Origin: JANYCO01 sp035535995
Lineage (GTDB): Bacteria; Bacteroidota; Bacteroidia; Cytophagales; Cytophagaceae
NCBI GenBank assembly: GCA_035535995.1
Contig: DATLOZ010000002.1
Span: forward strand, 62,001 to 126,000
Length of the DNA: 64,000 nt
Direction: 5' to 3'
A program made the position numbers and the translations under genes. Positions 17,133-25,947 of this stretch are shown piece by piece (within the stretch, counting starts at the first letter, position 1; every line of letters starts with the position of its first letter). The notes under the pieces are model-generated. The model was not told the origin of the DNA. It did no database searches and saw only the letters and a program-made list of their open reading frames with translations.

Positions 17133-18608
17133 TTAATAAGCTCTCGCAAACAATACCCTCCCCTTCGAAGGCTTGCCACTATAGATGCACTCACCTGCCT
17201 CTTCTTTGAAGTCAAGCGGAATGCAGCGGATCGTAGCCTTGGTTTCTTCTTTTATTTTTTCTTCCGTTTCGGAAGTACCGTCCCAATGTGCCAGTACGAA
17301 GCCTGCCTTGGTATCAAGCAGTTTTTTGAATTCATCAAAGGAATCTGCCTTCGTAGTATTTTCCGTTCTGAAGTCAAGCGCTTTTTTGAAAATTGTATCC
17401 TGGATTTCTTGCAGGAGCGCTACAATTTTTTCTACAATATTATCGGTGCCTACTGTCTCTTTTGTTTTGGTATCGCGGCGTGCCAGTTCTACCGTGCCGT
17501 TCTCCAGGTCGCGCTGGCCAATAGCGATGCGCAAAGGCACGCCTTTCAATTCGTATTCGGCAAATTTAAATCCTGGAGAATATTTATCGTTATGATCAAA
17601 CTTCACAGAAATACCTTTTGCTTCAAGCGCTTTTTTCACCGGCAGTATTTTCGCTTCGATCGCGCTAAGTTGTTCTTCACCTTTGTAGATCGGCACGATC
17701 ACTACCTGTATTGGAGCAAGCATTGGAGGCAGCACCAGTCCTTCGTCGTCGGAATGTGCCATAATGAGCGCGCCCATAAGACGTGTGCTCACACCCCAAG
17801 AGGTACCCCATACATATTCTAGTTTGTTGGATTTATCGGCAAATTTTACATCAAACGCTTTCGCGAAATTTTGTCCGAGGAAGTGAGAAGTTCCGGCCTG
17901 TAACGCTTTGCCGTCTTGCATCAGCGCTTCAATGCAGTAAGTATCTACTGCCCCTGCAAAACGTTCGTTCGCACTTTTGCGTCCTTTTACCACTGGGATC
18001 GCCATAAATTTTTCGGCGAAGTCTGCGTATACATCCAGCATTGTTTCGGTTTCATGCACCGCTTCTTCCATCGTGGCATGCGCGGTATGTCCTTCCTGCC
18101 ACAAAAATTCTGCGGTGCGGAGAAACAAACGTGTACGCATTTCCCAACGCACCACATTCGCCCATTGATTGATCAGCAAAGGCAAGTCGCGGTGCGACTG
18201 GATCCAGTTCTTGTAAGTATTCCAAATGATGGTCTCCGAAGTAGGGCGGACGATCAGTTCTTCTTCTAATTTGGCTTCCGGGTCTACGATCACGCCTTTG
18301 CCTTCAGGATCGGCTTTAAGGCGGTAGTGAGTTACTACGGCACATTCTTTAGCAAAACCTTCTACGTGACTGGCTTCTTTGCTTAGATAAGATTTTGGAA
18401 TAAAGAGCGGGAAGTAAGCATTGCTATGACCAGTTTCTTTAAACTTCTTATCCAGGATCGATTGCATTTTTTCCCAGATCGCATAGCCATAAGGTTTGAT
18501 CACCATGCAACCACGTACGTCTGAATTCTCTGCCAGATCAGCCTTTTTTACCAGTTCATTGTACCACTCCGAATAATTTTCACTTCTTTTTGGAAGACCT
18601 TTGCTCAT
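17133..18608 (-). CDS. proS: Prolyl-tRNA synthetase, archaeal/eukaryotic type
   Basis: The 491-residue class II synthetase charges tRNA-Pro. Motif 2 (TIWNTYKNWIQSHRDLPLLINQWANVVRWE) and motif 3 (GTSWGVSTRLMGALIMAHSD) are visible, each quoted in part. It lacks the INS editing domain of E. coli ProS and has the extra C-terminal zinc-like domain ending in a Tyr (GRVLFARAY), which defines the archaeal/eukaryotic (ProS type 3) form common in Bacteroidota. The start MSKGLPKRSENYSEWYNELV is typical of the family. Confidence 0.95.
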   Translation of the reverse strand: MSKGLPKRSENYSEWYNELVKKADLAENSDVRGCMVIKPYGYAIWEKMQSILDKKFKETGHSNAYFPLFIPKSYLSKEASHVEGFAKECAVVTHYRLKADPEGKGVIVDPEAKLEEELIVRPTSETIIWNTYKNWIQSHRDLPLLINQWANVVRWEMRTRLFLRTAEFLWQEGHTAHATMEEAVHETETMLDVYADFAEKFMAIPVVKGRKSANERFAGAVDTYCIEALMQDGKALQAGTSHFLGQNFAKAFDVKFADKSNKLEYVWGTSWGVSTRLMGALIMAHSDDEGLVLPPMLAPIQVVIVPIYKGEEQLSAIEAKILPVKKALEAKGISVKFDHNDKYSPGFKFAEYELKGVPLRIAIGQRDLENGTVELARRDTKTKETVGTDNIVEKIVALLQEIQDTIFKKALDFRTENTTKADSFDEFKKLLDTKAGFVLAHWDGTSETEEKIKEETKATIRCIPLDFKEEAGECIYSGKPSKGRVLFARAY

Positions 18609-18714
18609 GATGAATCGTCAAATTATATTGTTTAAGCTACTATTCTGATTTCTTTTTGAAGTTGTGTGCTCCAATGGGCTTCACCACCTCTCAAAATGCG
18701 TATATATACTAAAG

Positions 18715-18759
18715 TTGGTATATCTTTTGTATCTTTGATAACAAGAGTCTGCAAAGATA
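18715..18759. promoter_or_regulatory. Face-to-face -7 elements between proS and the Tyr/Gly-rich lipoprotein gene
   Basis: TATCTTTG (18730-18737, plus) and its exact complement CAAAGATA (18752-18759, minus) both match TAnnTTTG and together form an interrupted palindrome. They could serve the two divergent genes; the -33 TTG is at a short 12-bp spacing for the plus copy (18715). The rest of the 269-bp gap shows nothing else. Confidence 0.35.
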
Positions 18760-18877
18760 ATTGAACTGACAAAATAGTACAGGGAAAAGGGAAATATTTC
18801 CCCCCGGTTTAAACTTATACCTGTGCAAATTTGTCTTTATAATAATAGAAGTATAAAAGGCGTTAAATAAATAGATT

Positions 18878-20137
18878 ATGAAAAACTTAGCCAATATCTC
18901 GATCTTAATAGGGTTTACGGCCTTTGTTTTCGGATGTGCGCAAAGTAACCTTCCACAGTCTTCTGACGAAACGGACGATATGTACTTTTCTTCCAAAGAC
19001 AAGGCGAAGGTTGTAGCCGAAAAAGAAGCTGCTGAAAAAGCCCGACTGGAGAAGGAAGCCGCGCAGCGTGCCAACAACTATTCCAGCTCTACTACTTCCG
19101 AAACCTACGATTATTCGAATGATCCATCTTATTATTCCTCTTCTTCTTCGGGTGGAGGAAATACCTATGTTAACAATTACTACGACAATGGCTTAGGTTA
19201 TAACCGTTATTCTGGTGCCAACTACAATTATGGTAACTATTATTCCGGCTATGGAGGCGGATATGGCTCTGGTTATGGATACGGTGGATCTTCCGTCAAT
19301 GTCAATTTTGGATATTCTACTGGTTTTGGGTGGAATAATTACTACGGTTATAACTCTTTCTATAATCCTTACTCCTACGGTTGGGGGTGGACTTACAGTC
19401 CTTACTTCGGTTGGGGTTATTCTTCCTATTATACTCCTGTAGCATTTGGTTATTACAACTACGGCTATCCATATTATGGATACGGCAGCTACTACGGATA
19501 CGGCGCTAATCCTTACTATGGAGGTTATGGCGGCGGTTACTACAGTGGTTATTACGGAGAACCTTATGGCTCTAAAACCTACGCCAGCTATGGCCCGCGC
19601 AACGGCCATGCCAACACTGCAGGTACCATGAGCTCCAACGGACTGAACGGAACTACCGGTATGCCAAGCGGAAGTCAGTATACAAACCGCTCTGGCAACC
19701 GCACAGGTACGCCAAACCCAAGCTATAGCAGTCAAAGCAATCCTTCTAACCCTAACCAGGGGACTAACTATGCCAGTCCGAGAAATAGAGTAGATTATAA
19801 TAATAATTCAACTCAGCAAAATAATTCGCAGCCACAGTCGAATCCCAATTACAACAATAACAACAACAATACGCAAAGCAACGACCCAGCTCCAACAAGG
19901 CTTCGTAGCAGCAATCCTACTTACTCCAGTCCTTCCAACAGTGGAAGCTACGGTGGAGGCGGAAATAATCGTAGCGGTGGTTCTTACAGCGGCAGTGGCG
20001 GAAGCTATGGTGGAGGTGGTAATTACGGCGGTGGAGGTTCCTATGGTGGCGGACGCAGCGGCGGCGGTTCATACGGTGGTGGAGGTGGTGGATCTTACGG
20101 CGGCGGTGGCGGCGGCGGAAGACCAAGAGTACGCTAA
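18878..20137 (+). CDS. Tyr/Gly-rich low-complexity lipoprotein
   Basis: A lipoprotein signal peptide (TAFVFGC at the lipobox) is followed by a short charged helix (about residues 45-70), a Tyr/Gly/Ser-rich segment with many YYGYG-like words, an Asn/Gln/Ser-rich linker, and a C-terminus of GGGGSYGGGG repeats. It has no catalytic motif. The composition suggests an extended, self-associating surface or periplasmic protein. The nearby FadL-like barrel gene follows after 118 bp, and this order (proS, repeat lipoprotein, barrel) looks like a conserved Bacteroidota neighbourhood, from memory. Function unknown. Confidence 0.7.
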   Translation: MKNLANISILIGFTAFVFGCAQSNLPQSSDETDDMYFSSKDKAKVVAEKEAAEKARLEKEAAQRANNYSSSTTSETYDYSNDPSYYSSSSSGGGNTYVNNYYDNGLGYNRYSGANYNYGNYYSGYGGGYGSGYGYGGSSVNVNFGYSTGFGWNNYYGYNSFYNPYSYGWGWTYSPYFGWGYSSYYTPVAFGYYNYGYPYYGYGSYYGYGANPYYGGYGGGYYSGYYGEPYGSKTYASYGPRNGHANTAGTMSSNGLNGTTGMPSGSQYTNRSGNRTGTPNPSYSSQSNPSNPNQGTNYASPRNRVDYNNNSTQQNNSQPQSNPNYNNNNNNTQSNDPAPTRLRSSNPTYSSPSNSGSYGGGGNNRSGGSYSGSGGSYGGGGNYGGGGSYGGGRSGGGSYGGGGGGSYGGGGGGGRPRVR

Positions 20138-20163
20138 TTAAAAAAATATTTCCTATAAAATTT

Positions 20164-20212
20164 ACAGACTTCTCCTTTCAAGGTGTTCATCCATCGTGTC
20201 GGAGAAGTCTGT
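20164..20212. terminator. Long-loop hairpin after the Tyr/Gly-rich lipoprotein gene
   Basis: ACAGACTTCTCC pairs perfectly with GGAGAAGTCTGT around a 25-nt loop. No T-run follows, so termination is uncertain; it may be a dispersed palindrome or an RNA-stabilising stem. Confidence 0.45.
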
Positions 20213-20255
20213 AATTAAATACTAATAAACTACGACTACATTAACCGATTATACA

Positions 20256-21839
20256 ATGAAAAAAATATTTTTTAGTGCATCACTGCTCTTATGTTTAGTT
20301 ACCCAATCTTCTTTTGCACAATATGAAACTTATCCTGCCATTTTCGGGAGACAAACTATGTACGGAGGAACTGCCCGCTATACTGCTATTAGTGGCGCCG
20401 CTACCGCACTGGGTGCAGATCTGGGAGCTGCTTCTGTAAACCCTGCAGGCCTGGGAATGTATCGAAAATCAGAATTTTCTTTCAGCCCTATTTTCGGCTT
20501 CTCTGGTTCTAATACTAGTTTCCTCAACGAAGATATGCGCGATAAAAAAGGCTCGTTTAGCATCGGCAACCTGGGCATCGCGATCTGCGGGGCGAAGAGC
20601 GATCTTGATAAAAGCGATTGGCGCGGAGGTACTTTCAGCTTTGGTGTTACCAGAACCAATAGTTTTCACAATCGAATTAGTTTCAGTGGTACAGATCCTA
20701 ACAGCAGCATCACCGATAATTTCGTAGAGCAGGCTAACGGTACTCCTGAAAATACACTTCTTTCAGAAAATCCAAACGACCCCAACGGCTCCGGTATCGT
20801 AGACCTGGCAGGACTTGCGTATTGGTCATACCTGATCAACTCTGTAGCACCGGGCACAAACTCAACCCAGTATACCAACTATAAAACTACTGAGATCTTC
20901 AAGAAAGACGCTACCTATACAACCAAAGGTGCGCAATACCAATGGAATATTGCTTACGGAGCCAATTACAAAGACAAACTTTACCTGGGTGGCGTGTTGG
21001 GTATCAATACCATTAACTTCAGAGAAGATCTGACCTATACCGAAACCGTAGACGACAGCTATACTGCAAATGGTACCGATATGTTTAATAACATGACCTT
21101 TGATGACTACAACAGAATAAAAGGAACTGGTGTAAACCTGAAACTTGGATACATTTATAAAGTAGTAGACGCCTGGCGAATTGGTACTACCATCACTACT
21201 CCTACCTACTATTGGATGAATCAGCAATACAATTCTGATGTGACGGCAGTCTATCCTCCATACCTGGTAGCCGATGACTCTATCACTCCTCTTGGTACAC
21301 AATCTCAGAGTACGAATACAGGGTATTTCAAATTCAACTATACCACTCCTTTAAAACTCGCGATCGGAACTTCAGTCTTCTTGGGTAAAATGGGATTCAT
21401 CAGCGGAGATATTGAATACGTACCTTATCAGCTATCTGATCTCTCCGGTAGAAACAGTTCCGACGACAAATATTTAAGACCTTATAATAAGATCATCACC
21501 AACACGTACAAAAACATAGTGAACTTTAGACTAGGCGCCGAGTTGAGATTCAACATCGTGAGCGTGCGTTTAGGATCGGCTTATCTTCCTAATCCATATA
21601 ACTACAGCGACCACGTAAATCGCGATATGGCACAGTTTAGCGGAGGTCTGGGAATCCGTTTGCAGGATGTTTATTTTGACCTTGGAGTTGTAAATACTCG
21701 TTACGCTTCTTCTTACCAACCGTATACACTTTCGAATACTTATGATCAGTATACAGGACAGAAGATCGTGCCTCCAACAGCAGTATCTAAAAATTCTCTT
21801 ACCAACGTAGTACTTACGATGGGATTCTATTTTGAATAA
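20256..21839 (+). CDS. OmpP1/FadL-family outer membrane beta-barrel protein
   Basis: The 527-residue protein has a clear signal peptide (KKIFFSASLLLCLVTQSSFAQ, cleaved after SFA). The mature N-terminus RQTMYGGTARYTAISGA then ALGADLGAASVNPAGLG is the hallmark of the OmpP1/FadL/TodX family plug. The rest alternates beta strands and ends in an aromatic residue (VVLTMGFYFE). It should be an outer membrane channel for hydrophobic compounds; labels such as 'hemin receptor' for such proteins are not supported by the sequence. A terminator follows. Confidence 0.85.
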   Translation: MKKIFFSASLLLCLVTQSSFAQYETYPAIFGRQTMYGGTARYTAISGAATALGADLGAASVNPAGLGMYRKSEFSFSPIFGFSGSNTSFLNEDMRDKKGSFSIGNLGIAICGAKSDLDKSDWRGGTFSFGVTRTNSFHNRISFSGTDPNSSITDNFVEQANGTPENTLLSENPNDPNGSGIVDLAGLAYWSYLINSVAPGTNSTQYTNYKTTEIFKKDATYTTKGAQYQWNIAYGANYKDKLYLGGVLGINTINFREDLTYTETVDDSYTANGTDMFNNMTFDDYNRIKGTGVNLKLGYIYKVVDAWRIGTTITTPTYYWMNQQYNSDVTAVYPPYLVADDSITPLGTQSQSTNTGYFKFNYTTPLKLAIGTSVFLGKMGFISGDIEYVPYQLSDLSGRNSSDDKYLRPYNKIITNTYKNIVNFRLGAELRFNIVSVRLGSAYLPNPYNYSDHVNRDMAQFSGGLGIRLQDVYFDLGVVNTRYASSYQPYTLSNTYDQYTGQKIVPPTAVSKNSLTNVVLTMGFYFE

Positions 21840-21869
21840 ATATCTCAAAATTAAATTTTCTTAAAATAG

Positions 21870-21899
21870 AAAAAGCCTCGATTGGAATCGAGGCTTTTT
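21870..21899 (+). terminator. Rho-independent terminator after the FadL-like gene
   Basis: AAAAAGCCTCGATT pairs with AATCGAGGCTTTTT almost without a loop, giving a bidirectional A-stem-T terminator 30 bp past the stop codon. Confidence 0.9.
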
Positions 21900-22288
21900 A
21901 TTGGTAGTAGAGACCCGGAAGGGATAATTGTAAATTATCCATTTCTTAATTTGTAAAAATGAGTTTAAAAAGTTAGCTGAGAAATAGGAAGCCCGTTAGG
22001 GCAAGTACTATAATTGTTTAACCACTTATATGACTCACGTTTTGATGAACGTGACATCGATTTGAAGATATTTTTTAAAAAATATGTTTTATAAAATTAT
22101 TATCAAATGATCCTCAATAGTTTAATAGTAGAAAAGCTATTAATATTTTTTAAAATATTTGATAAAACAATAGTAAATTGGCATCTGAAAAAATTCAGAT
22201 TTTAAACTCTAAATGATTGGAGGATAAAAAACATTCCTTTTTAGTGAAACATTTTAACTTTTACGCGTCATCTATTCAATAAGGCACA
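21900..22288. other. 389-bp AT-rich gap upstream of the ECF sigma gene, with short palindromes
   Basis: I find no gene. Three short inverted repeats are visible: GGATAATT/AATTATCC (21922-21940), TCACGTT/AACGTGA (22035-22054) and ATCTGAA/TTCAGAT (22183-22200). They could be operators or parts of a leader RNA for the sigma operon. No convincing TTG/TAnnTTTG promoter pair is seen. Confidence 0.35.
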
Positions 22289-22861
22289 ATGCTTAGCGAC
22301 TCAGAAATAGCCAAAGAATGCCTTAAGTCTAAACGCTCTGCCCAAAAAGAGCTGTATGACCGATATATTAAAAAAATGAATGCGGTATGTCGCCGCTATC
22401 TCTCTGATAAAGACGAAATAAAAGACATACTGCAGGAAGGATTTATAAAAGTATTTCAAAACATTGACAAATACAGAGGAGATGGTCCTCTGGAGGCATG
22501 GGTACGTAAGATCATCGTGAATACGGTGCTTTCGCATATGCGCAAAACCAAATCGGATATTTTTGTAAGAGAGAAATCCGATATAGAAGAAGAAAACATA
22601 CAGATTGCCGACAAAGATTCGGACAGTGATTCTATTTTTAATGCAGATTTCAGCAAAGAAGATCTAACCGCTGCAATCGACAGTCTGCCCGATCATTATA
22701 AAATAATTTTTAATCTTTATTGTATTGAAAATTATTCGCACAAAGAGATTGCGGAGATGCTCTCCATGAAAGAGGAAGGGTCCCGAACAAGATTAAACAG
22801 GGCACGTAAAATACTGCAAGAGTATTTGCGCGCCTTACATAAAACACGTTTGTCAACGTAA
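22289..22861 (+). CDS. ECF-subfamily RNA polymerase sigma-70 factor
   Basis: The 190-residue protein has sigma region 2 (residues 20-90: KDILQEGFIKVFQNIDKYRG, then LEAWVRKIIVNTVLSHMRK) and region 4 (about 130-185: LPDHYKIIFNLYCIENYSHK, EIAEMLSMKEEGSRTRLNRA). It lacks regions 1 and 3, as expected of ECF factors. The next gene starts 12 bp later and encodes a membrane-anchored protein of the type often found after Bacteroidota ECF genes. The target promoters may include the operon itself. Confidence 0.93.
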   Translation: MLSDSEIAKECLKSKRSAQKELYDRYIKKMNAVCRRYLSDKDEIKDILQEGFIKVFQNIDKYRGDGPLEAWVRKIIVNTVLSHMRKTKSDIFVREKSDIEEENIQIADKDSDSDSIFNADFSKEDLTAAIDSLPDHYKIIFNLYCIENYSHKEIAEMLSMKEEGSRTRLNRARKILQEYLRALHKTRLST

Positions 22862-22873
22862 GGACTTGTGAGA

Positions 22874-23431
22874 ATGGATAACAAGGTCAATAAATTAGAT
22901 CAACTATTCCGGGAGAAGCTCCAGCACCACGAGCTTGCTCCAGAGGAAGACTATTGGCCTTACCTTGAGCAAGAACTTTCCAAACCTTCCTTTTATAAAT
23001 TTGGATGGAAACATATTAATATCTACAATACTTCTCTTGCCGTATTATTGCTTTTGATCCCTCTGTTTTATTTTCTTTCAAAACCTGAAGAGAAAAAGCA
23101 AACTCCTCCCACACCTACTGTCGACAGCATATCTACAGGGGCGCCAGAGAAAATAATCTCACCCTCCTCTTCCTTTTCTTCACCTACTGAAGTAAAAAAG
23201 AAAACGCAGAAAAAAATAACGGTAGAAAAAACATTTGCCGAACAGGAAATCATAGTTCAGGACAGCACCCCTGCAGAAATACCCGTAGAAAAAATTATTG
23301 CTCCGGAGCCCGCGCCAATACAGGTGGAGGAAAAGCCTAAGCCAAGGCAGAAAAAAATAATTTATGTAGTGCAGCAGGATACGATCGTAGAAAAAGACAC
23401 CGTTAAAGTAAGAAGAAAACGTAAGAATTGA
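22874..23431 (+). CDS. Single-pass membrane protein, candidate non-canonical anti-sigma factor
   Basis: I chose the ATG at 22874 because AAGGA lies 9 bp before it; a GTG at 22868 is too close. The 185-residue product has a cytoplasmic N-terminus with LDQLFREKLQHHELAPEEDY then WPYLEQEL, one membrane segment near residues 52-70, and a Pro/Lys/Glu-rich periplasmic tail ending in RRKRKN. The N-terminal motif is common in Bacteroidota proteins encoded right after ECF sigma factors. It has no zinc-binding HxxxCxxC, so it is not a classical ZAS anti-sigma factor. The anti-sigma role is inferred from position. Confidence 0.6.
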   Translation: MDNKVNKLDQLFREKLQHHELAPEEDYWPYLEQELSKPSFYKFGWKHINIYNTSLAVLLLLIPLFYFLSKPEEKKQTPPTPTVDSISTGAPEKIISPSSSFSSPTEVKKKTQKKITVEKTFAEQEIIVQDSTPAEIPVEKIIAPEPAPIQVEEKPKPRQKKIIYVVQQDTIVEKDTVKVRRKRKN

Positions 23432-23433
23432 CC

Positions 23434-24222
23434 ATGAAATATTTTGGGTTAGCCCTACTGTTTTTTTTATTTTTTTCTACCGCCTCTTTTGCCCAGGAAA
23501 TTGTGGGCGATACGATCGAAGGAACTTCTACCGACACGAGCATCGTATATATTATCAAAAAGCCCCCCGTAAAAATCAAAGAAAAGGTGGAGATAGAGCG
23601 GCAGAAACAAAAACAATTCTACTACTGCTCGATGGGTTTTGGAGGCTTTACTTTTACCGACCACTACAAATCCAGGAACGGAAATGCAGCCTACGCAAAA
23701 CTCCTCAACGACCGCACCAGGCCTATGATCAGCTTTAGCGGTTATGCTCAGCTTTACTTCATGCCTAAGAAAACAATTTGGGGAGCATGGATTGATGCTA
23801 AAAGAATGAGTGAACAGTTTGTTTACAGAAGCAATACAACAGGAGAAATTATTTTACCCAACTCCTATACCTACGGCGGCGGCGGATTGCTTGTAGGGAA
23901 ATGGTTTAATAAAGAAAAAAAAATATCCTTTCAAACCATGGGCTCCTTCGCGCTGGAACATCTATTCGGTGTAAGCGGATATTCCTTCAATCCTGCAAGC
24001 GATTCCTTGACAACATTTATTGCTCAGTCTGTAGCATACAAAAAATATCATGTTGTGTTTACGATGCAGTTTAAAGTGCTCTATCAACGCAAAAATTCTT
24101 TTATTGAAATCGTTCCTTATTTCAACTTCACACCTTTTAGTACAACTAAAAAAACAGATATTATTGCCGTGAGAAGAAATATTTTCGGCATCAACGTTGG
24201 ATTTACCAACAAGCTTTTCTAG
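23434..24222 (+). CDS. Secreted protein of unknown function in the ECF sigma operon
   Basis: The ATG at 23434 is 2 bp past the preceding stop and opens a signal peptide (KYFGLALLFFLFFSTASFAQ); an in-frame TTG at 23428 is less likely. The 262-residue product has a Lys-rich linker (KIKEKVEIERQKQKQ) after the signal, then an all-beta pattern that resembles a small outer membrane barrel (aromatic-flanked strands such as ISFSGYAQLYFMP, FNFTPFSTT). I recognise no family. It may be the envelope sensor or target of the sigma/anti-sigma pair. Confidence 0.55.
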   Translation: MKYFGLALLFFLFFSTASFAQEIVGDTIEGTSTDTSIVYIIKKPPVKIKEKVEIERQKQKQFYYCSMGFGGFTFTDHYKSRNGNAAYAKLLNDRTRPMISFSGYAQLYFMPKKTIWGAWIDAKRMSEQFVYRSNTTGEIILPNSYTYGGGGLLVGKWFNKEKKISFQTMGSFALEHLFGVSGYSFNPASDSLTTFIAQSVAYKKYHVVFTMQFKVLYQRKNSFIEIVPYFNFTPFSTTKKTDIIAVRRNIFGINVGFTNKLF

Positions 24223-24234
24223 GTGGTTTTTTCT

Positions 24235-24989
24235 TTATCTAAATTTCCAACACAGTCCCAAGCCCGCGCCCAAAGCGAGGTTGTGCGTAGCAAGTCTTTT
24301 TGTACTGTATATATAATACGCGTTCCGGTATATATACCCGGCATAAAATGCTGAAAAGGATTTGTCTTCAACATCCGACAAACTGTAATTGGCCCGGAGT
24401 TGCAGCTGGAGGAAAAAATTCTTATAAATTTTTTTTCTCCAACCCATCGATCCTACCAGGTCGAAAATAAATCTTTTATACGCACCCGCAGCCTCCAGGT
24501 AATCGTACCCATATGTTGTATCTCCTGCCACGCCAATCGTATGTGTATGATAGGTAGGGATCGTACCGTCTTCTGACAAAAGAATATCCATCTGCGCTCC
24601 TCCGGCAACAAAGATCACATTTTTCGGCTTCGATAAGAGATCGGCGCGAAGCAAAATAGGTATTTGCATATACAATACTTTTCTTGCCCCATTAAGCTTT
24701 GCCTTCGGATACGAAGGATCTGTATACATTTCATACTTTTCTTCCTGCCGGGCCACCAACGCACCATAATCTATGCCGAACCTATTGGAAAAATTTTGAG
24801 AAAAAGTGATTCCATAGGTAGGCGCATAGCTAGGAATATTTTTAATAACCTTGGGATGATTATTGTCTTCTTTATTAATGATCGAGGTACGTTGTTCAAG
24901 GCCAAAGAGTGTCATGTAACAATTACTTTTCTGAGCAATTGTATTGCCGCATAATAAAAGAAGAAAAAAGATGAATAAAGATTTTTTCA
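24235..24989 (-). CDS. Outer membrane beta-barrel protein, PorT-like family
   Basis: I place the start at a TTG (24989) because the next residues KKSLFIFFLLLLCGNTIAQ form a textbook signal peptide; the frame stays open further up to 25059 but would then overlap the UbiA-like gene. The mature protein alternates short strands (YAPTYGITFSQNFSNRFGID, QIPILLRADLLSKPKN, FFLQLQLRANYSLSD) and ends in LGLCWKFR with the terminal aromatic pattern of barrels. It matches the PF13568-type 'outer membrane beta-barrel' proteins broadly. Role unknown. It is convergent with the ECF operon. Confidence 0.65.
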
Positions 24990-24998
24990 AGCGTATGA

Positions 24999-25829
24999 TC
25001 AATAAAGATTGAATAGTGCGAATACGAAAAATTTTCCCAACATACATCCGTCCACCCAACTCATATAAAATTTTTCTTCCCGGTCTATCGACAGGAAATT
25101 TACAACGAAAATCAAATATACAAAAGAAAGTATGGCCTCTGTTTTCATCGCAAGCTCTAAAGGTCTACTATACAACAAGAGCGTTCTAACCAGCATCAAC
25201 AGCAGCGAGATAAATACTGTAAACCGTACGCCTAAATATCTTGGAATGGTCTTTACTCCTTGTGCTGCATCTTTGCGCAGATCTTTAATATCGAAAAGAA
25301 TAGAAAGAGAAAACAAAAAAAGAAACTCGCTGACAATCCAGTAAAGAAATTGATCTACTGCCAAGCCATTCATACTGCAAGGAATGTAAACGGTCACCAA
25401 AGTCCAGACTACGGCTACTAAAATAGTTTTGAAGAAAGGAATATTACGCGGAGAAAGATCGTGATCTTCCCAGCGAAATGGGATCGAGTAGGTAACCGCT
25501 AGTATGGCGGCCAGTAGCAGTACAAGATAAATTTTTGATGCAAGCAACAAAAACAAAACACCTGCTCCAATGACAGAAAAGAAATAAACCGATAGAAAAG
25601 TTTTAGGATGCCCGAGTACCCAAAGAATTTTATCAGGCTGATTGGCGTTATTTTTTCTTAGTAAGACCAAGGCGCCTTTTATATTGTAGGCAACAATGGT
25701 AGCAAAAAAAACAAAAGCGAGATAATAACAGGTCTGGAGATCTTGCAGCTTAAAAATAAAAGTTGTTTCTGCTGTCAACGCGACAGCACAGGCGGCGAGA
25801 AAAATATGGGAATGAAGCAAAGTTCTCAT
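24999..25829 (-). CDS. UbiA-like prenyltransferase-fold membrane protein, degenerate
   Basis: The 276-residue protein has about eight membrane segments. The second Asp motif of UbiA enzymes is intact (DIKDLRKDAAQGVKTIPRYL), but the first motif, normally NDxxDxxxD, is replaced by YNIKGALVLLRKNN. Loss of the first Asp cluster argues against normal Mg-diphosphate chemistry, so this may be a divergent or non-catalytic member. Enzymes of this family attach prenyl chains to quinone or heme precursors. It overlaps the start region of the barrel gene and lies downstream of nothing else on its strand. Confidence 0.65.
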   Translation of the reverse strand: MRTLLHSHIFLAACAVALTAETTFIFKLQDLQTCYYLAFVFFATIVAYNIKGALVLLRKNNANQPDKILWVLGHPKTFLSVYFFSVIGAGVLFLLLASKIYLVLLLAAILAVTYSIPFRWEDHDLSPRNIPFFKTILVAVVWTLVTVYIPCSMNGLAVDQFLYWIVSEFLFLFSLSILFDIKDLRKDAAQGVKTIPRYLGVRFTVFISLLLMLVRTLLLYSRPLELAMKTEAILSFVYLIFVVNFLSIDREEKFYMSWVDGCMLGKFFVFALFNLY

Positions 25830-25841
25830 ACCTCAAAACAA

Positions 25842-25858
25842 ATACCGGTATTCGGTAT
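25842..25858. promoter_or_regulatory. Short palindrome before the UbiA-like gene
   Basis: ATACCG and CGGTAT flank a 5-bp GTATT spacer, 13 bp upstream of the start codon. The position suits an operator, but no regulator is known. Confidence 0.3.
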
Positions 25859-25896
25859 CCTTGCGCAAAGTTAAAACATATCCCTTCCTGAAAAAG

Positions 25897-25927
25897 AAAA
25901 ACCCCGTCTTTAAGGGACAGGGTTTTT
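25897..25927 (-). terminator. Terminator of the atp operon
   Basis: On the minus strand AAAAACCCTGTC pairs with GACGGGGTTTTT with one G-T pair, then a T-rich tail. It follows atpG by about 20 bp. Confidence 0.85.
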
Positions 25928-25947
25928 ATCTATTCAATTCATTGTAA

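Noticed and set aside
19193..19735. Antisense frame rich in Ile/Val inside the Tyr/Gly-rich gene
   Set aside because: It is the complement of TAC/GGT-rich repeats and has biased, meaningless composition.
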